Shown here piece after piece: positions 54,141-58,170 of a DNA stretch of 58,170 nt. The translations under genes were made by a program, and so were the position numbers. Source of the stretch: Bacteroidales bacterium. Lineage in GTDB: Bacteria > Bacteroidota > Bacteroidia > Bacteroidales > UBA932. The first letter of the stretch is position 1. Each line of letters starts with the position of its first letter. The stretch lies in NCBI GenBank assembly GCA_017627955.1, contig JAGAFU010000051.1, positions 1-58,170 on the forward strand, written 5' to 3'. The notes beneath the pieces are model-generated. The model saw only the letters and a list, made by a program, of their open reading frames with translations, was not told the DNA's origin and ran no database searches.

Positions 54141-54662
54141 ATGAATATGAATAACTTGGAGGAATACATTAGACAAAGCCGGGAAGCGTTTGACGATCAA
54201 GAACTTCCTAAGGGACATCTAGAGAGGTTCGAGGAGAGGTTGGAGGCCCTTGGAAAGGCTCAGGATGACGGTCTGGCAGGGCTGTCTGACAAGCCTCGGA
54301 AAGTGGTCCTGATGAGGTGGATGAGGCTGATCGGGATGGCGGCTGCGGCGGCTGTCGCGGCGGTCGTGATATTCATAAACCGGCCGGAGGATCGAGAGGA
54401 GGATTGGTTCGCCGGAGTCGGGAACGATCAGGTCGAAATCTGCAACGCCTACTACGAGAGAATGGCGGATCTTTATGAGTCAATCACGAGGGCGCACCCG
54501 GACGGGAGCATGGATGTCGAGGTGGCCAGCCTGGCGGAGGGAGGAGTCTCGATGATTGACCAACTTCCCGACGAATTGGGCACTGAGGAACGTGCCGCGA
54601 TATTGAAAGAATATTACGGAAATCTTCTTAATGGAATGGTTGAGATAAATAATATTAAGTAA
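54141..54662 (+). CDS. Single-pass membrane protein, putative anti-sigma factor
   Basis: Start ATG 54141 (MNMNNLEEYIRQSREAFDDQ) gives 173 residues. About 55 cytoplasmic residues contain a helical segment (ELPKGHLERFEERLEAL), followed by a membrane segment near 58-76 (LIGMAAAAAVAAVVIFI) and a periplasmic domain of about 95 residues with helical repeats (YYERMADLYESI, EYYGNLLNGMVEINNIK). There is no ZAS zinc motif (HxxxCxxC). Position directly after the ECF sigma gene (24 bp) and topology are the reasons for the anti-sigma guess; it could also be a simple membrane sensor. Confidence 0.65.
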   Translation: MNMNNLEEYIRQSREAFDDQELPKGHLERFEERLEALGKAQDDGLAGLSDKPRKVVLMRWMRLIGMAAAAAVAAVVIFINRPEDREEDWFAGVGNDQVEICNAYYERMADLYESITRAHPDGSMDVEVASLAEGGVSMIDQLPDELGTEERAAILKEYYGNLLNGMVEINNIK

Positions 54663-54674
54663 TTTTATATCAAT

Positions 54675-55583
54675 ATGAAAAAGTTAGTTGCGATTGTTGC
54701 GGCATTCCTGTTTGCCGCCACCGCTCTCCTGGCGGGAGAGAACCCTGCGGTAAAGTATGTGACCAAGGATTTTTCCTACAAGAATTTCGATGGTATCTCC
54801 GTCAGCGGGATCGTTGATGTGCACCTTGTGAAATCCAATTCCTACAAAGTGTCGGTCAATCTTCCGGAGGATGTCGAGCCTTACCTGAAGGTCACGGTCA
54901 TCAATGGGGTTCTGAAGATCAGTCTGGAGAGTATTCCTACGAGGGTTTCCCGCATCCTGCGGGACTGGCACATGACGGCCGATGTCGCTATGCCTGAGCT
55001 GAGGAGCCTGGAGATGTCTGGCGCTACCCAGTTCCACTGCGAGGATTCGTTTGACCTCGGAGACAAGGACTTCAAGGCCGAAATCAGCGGAGCCACAAAG
55101 GTTAACAAGCTGGATATCAATGCTAAAGACTTGTATGCCCAGATGTCCGGGGCGGCTGTGGCGGCGATCCATGGCGACTTTACCAATGCCATTGTCGAGA
55201 TGAGCGGGGCCTCGAAGTCTTCTCTGGTCTTTTCTGCCGACAAATTGTCGATGGAGGTTTCGGGATCCGCCAGGCCGAATCTCAACGGGGATTTCAATGA
55301 CATCAAGCTGGAGGTTTCCGGGGCGGCGGATTTTGTCTGGTCGGGGAACGCGAAGACCGCTTCGATGACCGCCGGGGGAGCCGCGAAGGTCAAGGCTTCC
55401 GGGGCTATTGTCGATGACGCGAAGGTGGAGGCCGTCGGTGCGGCGAAGTGCGATGTGAATGTGCGGAACCGTCTCTCGATTCAGGCTTCTGGCGCGTCTG
55501 ATGTGCGTTATGTCGGGTACGATGGGCTTATGCTGGACCTTGTCTCGATTGGTAGAGGGGCGTCGGTGTCGAAGACCAAATAG
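54675..55583 (+). CDS. Exported GIN domain (DUF2807) protein
   Basis: The 302-residue protein has a signal peptide (about 1-20) and a DUF2807 putative auto-transporter adhesin head domain: FDGISVSGIVDVHLVKSNSYKVSVNLPEDV in pieces near the start, then repeating short beta strands with the pattern EMSGASK, EVSGSARP, EVSGAADF, TAGGAAKV, EAVGAAKC. This repetition predicts a right-handed beta-helix. The protein probably sits at the periplasm or surface; adhesion is suggested by the family name only. It begins 12 bp after the putative anti-sigma gene and is likely a target of the ECF sigma. Confidence 0.88.
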   Translation: MKKLVAIVAAFLFAATALLAGENPAVKYVTKDFSYKNFDGISVSGIVDVHLVKSNSYKVSVNLPEDVEPYLKVTVINGVLKISLESIPTRVSRILRDWHMTADVAMPELRSLEMSGATQFHCEDSFDLGDKDFKAEISGATKVNKLDINAKDLYAQMSGAAVAAIHGDFTNAIVEMSGASKSSLVFSADKLSMEVSGSARPNLNGDFNDIKLEVSGAADFVWSGNAKTASMTAGGAAKVKASGAIVDDAKVEAVGAAKCDVNVRNRLSIQASGASDVRYVGYDGLMLDLVSIGRGASVSKTK

Positions 55584-55608
55584 GTCCGTTGAAAGTGCCT
55601 CTGGGATA

Positions 55609-55639
55609 TTTGCGATTAGGAAAAAATAGTATATTTTTG
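55609..55639 (+). promoter_or_regulatory. Near-perfect promoter of the DegT aminotransferase gene
   Basis: TTTG (55609-55612), 19-bp spacer, TATTTTTG (55632-55639) match the Bacteroidota consensus exactly. The ATG lies at 55646, only 6 bp beyond the -7 element, so transcription should begin at or next to the start codon (leaderless message). Confidence 0.75.
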
Positions 55640-55645
55640 TGAGTT

Positions 55646-56932
55646 ATGATCGCAAACAAGAGAATATACCTTTGCCTGGCGCACATGAGTGGCAGGGAAC
55701 AGGACTTCATAAAAGAGGCTTTCGACACTAATTGGGTGGCGCCTTTGGGACCGAATGTGAATGGGTTCGAAGAGGACCTGCGGGCTTATGTGACGGGGAC
55801 GGCCGGCCAGGCTAATATGGCCGGCCATGACGGCGAGGAGCGGCTTGAGAGGGAGGTTGTGGCTCTTTGTTCGGGGACCGCGGCTCTGCATCTGGCGCTT
55901 CTGGCCTGCGGAGTCGGCCCTGGCGACGAGGTGATCGCCCAGTCCTTCACCTTCTGCGCCTCCGTGAACCCGATCAAGTACATCGGCGCTGTTCCCGTCC
56001 TGGTGGACAGCGAGAAGGAGACCTGGAATATTGATCCTGACCTCATGGAGGAAGCCATCAAGGACCGCATCGCGAAGACGGGAAAGGTCCCGAAAGCGAT
56101 TGTCCCGGTGACTTTGTACGGGATGCCCTACAAGGTCGACCGCATCATGGAAATAGCTGACCGATACGGTATTCCGGTGGTCGAGGATGCGGCGGAGGGG
56201 CTCGGTTCCCGCTTCGATGGCCGCTGTATGGGCACTTTCGGCCGGTTCGGTGTCTTGAGTTTCAACGGCAACAAGATGATCACCACTTCCGGCGGCGGGG
56301 CGCTGATCTGCCCCTCGAAGGAAGAGAAGGACAAGATCATGTGGTACGCCACGCAGGCGAGGGAATCGTACCCATATTACCAGCATGAGGCCGTCGGCTA
56401 CAATTACCGGATGTCGAATGTCTGCGCCGGGATCGGCCGCGGGCAGATGTTTGTGCTGGACGAGCATGTCGCCCATCACCGGCATGTGATGGAGCTTTAT
56501 AAGGAGCTCCTGCGGGATGTGGAGGGAGTGACTCTCCATGAGGGGATGGCCGGGAGCAATTATTGGCTGAACACGGTCACCATTGATCCGGGAATCCGGG
56601 TAAAGGGGCAGGAGAATGTCTACCAGAGTGTCGTCCAGGGCGCTATCGGCGGGGCGGCCGGGGTGATCCACGTCACCGCGAATCCACGGACCGGATGCGA
56701 GCCGAACGACAATGTCGAGGCTCTCAGGGTATATCTCTCCGAAGAGGGGATTGAGGCACGTCCGCTCTGGAAGCCGATGCACCGGCAGCCTGTTTTCAAG
56801 GATGCCCCCGCCTACTTGAACGGCGTCTCCGACGCTATGTTCAAAGTCGGACTTTGCCTTCCCAGCGGTCCGTTGGTCACGGACGAGGACGTCCACCGTA
56901 TTGTCCGGACGATCCGTGAAGCGATTATCTAA
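55646..56932 (+). CDS. DegT/DnrJ/EryC1/StrS family aminotransferase
   Basis: The 428-residue PLP enzyme has the family start RIYLCLAHMSGREQDFIKEAF and TNWVAPLGPNVNGFEEDL, then SGTAALHLALLACGVGPGDEV, DAAEGLGS and the PLP-Lys motif SFNGNKMITTSGGG. It makes amino-sugars from nucleotide-bound keto-sugars, probably for surface polysaccharide or O-glycan. It is longer than usual (about 380-390): an extra stretch follows YVTGTAG, where GQANMAGHDGEERLERE separates two blocks normally adjacent. The DNA there is palindromic (55801-55826). The last third has GVSDAMFKVGLCLPSGP. No sugar-gene neighbours are visible. Confidence 0.93.
   Translation: MIANKRIYLCLAHMSGREQDFIKEAFDTNWVAPLGPNVNGFEEDLRAYVTGTAGQANMAGHDGEERLEREVVALCSGTAALHLALLACGVGPGDEVIAQSFTFCASVNPIKYIGAVPVLVDSEKETWNIDPDLMEEAIKDRIAKTGKVPKAIVPVTLYGMPYKVDRIMEIADRYGIPVVEDAAEGLGSRFDGRCMGTFGRFGVLSFNGNKMITTSGGGALICPSKEEKDKIMWYATQARESYPYYQHEAVGYNYRMSNVCAGIGRGQMFVLDEHVAHHRHVMELYKELLRDVEGVTLHEGMAGSNYWLNTVTIDPGIRVKGQENVYQSVVQGAIGGAAGVIHVTANPRTGCEPNDNVEALRVYLSEEGIEARPLWKPMHRQPVFKDAPAYLNGVSDAMFKVGLCLPSGPLVTDEDVHRIVRTIREAII
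55801..55826. repeat. 26-bp palindrome in an extra segment of the DegT gene
   Basis: GGCCGGCCA (55801-55809) pairs with TGGCCGGCC (55818-55826); the right arm is itself the palindrome ATGGCCGGCCAT. It sits in a segment of about 20 codons (GTAGQANMAGHDGEERLERE) that family members lack, so it may be another in-frame palindromic insert. Confidence 0.55.
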
Positions 56933-57303
56933 TTAAGATTTCCCTTTCGGAAGTCGCTATTTGGCGCGAAATCTTGTCAATTTGGTGAAAATAAGCCGAA
57001 ACAGGATTTCGTATTCTTATTTTATATTATTAGAACCGGATTTTTTGTTAAATTTGTGAGATTTCACCGGTCACGGAAAACGCTCTTGGATTGGAGCTTG
57101 CCGCGATCAGGAATGCCAAGTCTGACGACCGGGTCGACCCCTCGCTCAAGCAAGGGGGAGATCTGTTTTTGTCTTGGTGTGATGGAATAACGAAGTAATG
57201 ACACAGCTGTCAGATAAAGAGCGCAAGGCGCGGATGGAGGAATAATAAAGAGATATATGGTAAAGGACGAGGGGATGATTCCGAACCAGTTCACCGGCGG
57301 TGA
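56933..57303. other. Intergenic stretch and junction to accessory DNA
   Basis: No credible gene. It holds an A/T-rich piece with an orphan promoter element (57049-57056). Beyond about 57061 the base composition and content change: a tiny frame MTQLSDKERKARMEE (57198-57242) and scraps without recognisable homology. It leads into the broken nuclease gene. Confidence 0.5.
57049..57056 (+). promoter_or_regulatory. Orphan promoter element
   Basis: TAAATTTG is a perfect TAnnTTTG, but no intact gene follows within 250 bp. It may be what is left of the gene once located here. No TTTG at -33 is evident. Confidence 0.35.
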
Positions 57304-57618
57304 TGCGGCGGTGAGCGGAGCCTCGATCTTCGGGCGGCTTTCCCTGAAGCAAAGGGTTTTTCGAAGGATAACCTCTATCGCATGGGTCAGTTCTACCGGT
57401 TTTATTCCGGCCAAAATGAAATTGTGGCACAAGTTGTGCGACAATTACAACCCATTGAGAATAAGGAAAATACATTTGTGGCACAAGTTGTGCCACAAAT
57501 TAAGGACGCACTGGTTGTCGATGCCGATAGCGCACCGGTGGAAGAGTTTCCATACTTCTTGGGTATGATACCTTGGGGCAGTAGGAAGGATGCTCATTGT
57601 GAGGGTTGGTTGATTTGA
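57304..57618 (+). pseudogene. Fragment of a YhcG/DUF1016 PD-(D/E)XK nuclease gene
   Basis: After a TGA at 57301 the frame reads LDLRAAFPEAKGFSKDNLYR, MGQFYRFYSGQNEIVAQVV, and later YFLGMIPWGS. These are the core blocks of the DUF1016 N-terminal domain (L-x-DL-x-FP-x-GFS-x-NL-x-M-x-FY ... IPWGHH). The usual His-His and all of the C-terminal nuclease domain are missing; the last 20 residues (SRKDAHCEGWLI) are unrelated. The part between Q and the IPWG block is also degenerate, with two near copies of VAQVV. Such genes often accompany type I restriction systems; none is visible here. Confidence 0.65.
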
Positions 57619-57742
57619 GTGCTGGTGGTGACCGTTGTGCGGGTAGGGGTACGGCTGGGAAGCAGACTACCTGCAATAAATGGCTTTTTTGACGGTAGAC
57701 TGTCAGTCTTTTGGACCACTACCGGCGGCTTTGAGATGAAAC

Positions 57743-57759
57743 GGTAACAAATTGTTACC
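57743..57759. promoter_or_regulatory. 17-bp perfect palindrome
   Basis: GGTAACAAATTGTTACC has 8-bp arms around one base, lies about 100 bp upstream of the Bro-N remnant, and could be an operator or recombination site of former mobile DNA. The surrounding 57619-57856 stretch has no gene. Confidence 0.4.
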
Positions 57760-57856
57760 AGTTGAAATAACAAGCTCCGGTGCAAAGCTAACGAGAAAAG
57801 TAATATGGGCGTGTACGAAGATAATATCATTCCGATCAATTTAAACTTAAACAATT

Positions 57857-57994
57857 ATGACACAAAAACAACAAATTCAATTGTTCGAAGAAAAGAAAGT
57901 CCGTACGGTTTGGGACGATGAGAAGGAGGAGTGGGCTTCGTTGGAACGGAACCATCGTAGCGATGCGGATCCCGTACGAAAAATCTCATTTTAA
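57857..57994 (+). pseudogene. Internally deleted Bro-N (antirepressor-type) gene
   Basis: The 45-residue frame begins MTQKQQIQLFEEKKVRTVWD, the start of Bro-N-domain proteins (LFEDKKVRTVWDxExEEWYFSVVDV...). After DEKEEW it jumps to ASLERNHRSDADPVRKISF and stops, so the DNA-binding Bro-N core is lost. Bro-N genes are typical of phages and mobile islands. An A/T-rich leader with start codon context AAACAATTATG is intact. Confidence 0.55.
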
Positions 57995-58017
57995 TTACAT
58001 ACATTACATTGAGTAAA

Positions 58018-58170
58018 ATGAAGACAATCGATATCGCGGCGATTCTGTCGCCGGACTTGAAGAGCCGGATGCGGGCGCAGGATCTTAAACTGTTGATTGA
58101 GAACAGCGGTGCCGAAGCGGTGGAACTGGACTTCCGTAACGTGAAGTTCGCTACTCGCAGTTTCATGGAT
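58018..58170 (+). CDS. STAS-like (DUF4325) domain protein, cut by window end
   Basis: The 51 codons visible from ATG 58018 read MKTIDIAAILSPDLKSRMRA, then LLIENSGAEAVELDFRNVKFATRSFMD, and run off the window. The pattern xVxLDFxxVxxATRSFxDE is that of STAS-like DUF4325 domains, small proteins often encoded next to a histidine-kinase-like ATPase or on mobile islands. The rest of the gene and its neighbour lie outside. It is 23 bp after the Bro-N remnant. Confidence 0.6.
   Translation, partial: MKTIDIAAILSPDLKSRMRAQDLKLLIENSGAEAVELDFRNVKFATRSFMD

Noticed and set aside
57257-57568. Plus-strand frame of 103 codons near the right end
   Set aside because: Another frame (57304-57618) carries clear DUF1016 blocks, so this one is a shadow.

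Overview
The window is chromosomal DNA of a Bacteroidales-type bacterium (phylum Bacteroidota). This rests on a short primary sigma factor (286 aa) together with several TTTG / TAnnTTTG promoters, two TonB-dependent receptors, a DUF4249 remnant, a GH92 glycosidase, a VanZ-family protein, an exported M64 peptidase and a GIN-domain (DUF2807) protein. Most genes lack obvious Shine-Dalgarno sequences. Genus cannot be fixed from the sequence. The DNA is moderately GC-rich, so long antisense open frames are common and were ignored.

Layout. 1-1025: tail of an IS transposase beside a 5'-truncated DUF4249 gene. 1042-9760: a TonB-dependent receptor, then a minus-strand operon tolC-like / macA-like / ABC ATPase / ABC permease / LytS-like kinase / LytTR regulator. 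9957-14197 (minus): YqeY, an exported EEP hydrolase, a REP-associated tyrosine transposase (RAYT) flanked by hairpin arrays, and pckA. 14397-23350 (plus): recQ, a giant two-domain GH92 lipoprotein, then a TonB receptor / HMA metal-binding protein / S66 carboxypeptidase operon behind a perfect operator-like palindrome. 23340-28901 (minus): a gene remnant, a hairpin-rich spacer, then MBL hydrolase, mtaB, folB, an RsmI-like methylase and a CarboxypepD-like protein. 28973-37049: alkaline phosphatase, then (minus) an amidase usually labelled xanthan lyase, VanZ, CBM9-like, MsbA-like ABC exporter and a catalytically degraded M28 peptidase. 37118-46961: TPR protein, YycJ-like MBL and glutathione peroxidase (plus); M64 peptidase, PatB-like aminotransferase, vitamin/iron-type binding protein, DEDDh exonuclease and dnaN (minus). 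47065-56932 (plus): htrA, rpoD, argS, YgiQ-type radical SAM, a small acidic protein, an ECF sigma / putative anti-sigma / GIN set, and a DegT aminotransferase. 57000-58170: an accessory scrapyard with an orphan promoter, a broken YhcG (DUF1016) nuclease, a gutted Bro-N gene and the start of a STAS-like gene.

Most interesting: palindromic repeat DNA is embedded in frame inside at least five, perhaps six, ordinary protein genes. (i) A 51-bp repeat carrying a 25-bp hairpin occurs four times inside the histidine kinase gene; the same period and similar hairpins flank the RAYT gene (three copies on one side, about three on the other), and a related doublet sits at 53.44 kb. (ii) A 142-bp palindromic element lies in the MBL hydrolase gene and, in opposite orientation, in the binding-protein gene. 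The two copies align without gaps, share an identical 44-bp core, and their 15-bp end arms differ at four positions that are all compensated on the opposite arm. (iii) A second element type is shared by mtaB and the binding-protein gene (60 of 68 bases identical). (iv) A 25-bp piece is shared by mtaB and the M64 peptidase gene in opposite orientations. All stay open as coding sequence. This resembles the protein-coding palindromic elements known from Rickettsia. The resident RAYT is a plausible mobiliser for the 51-bp family, but that link is inference.
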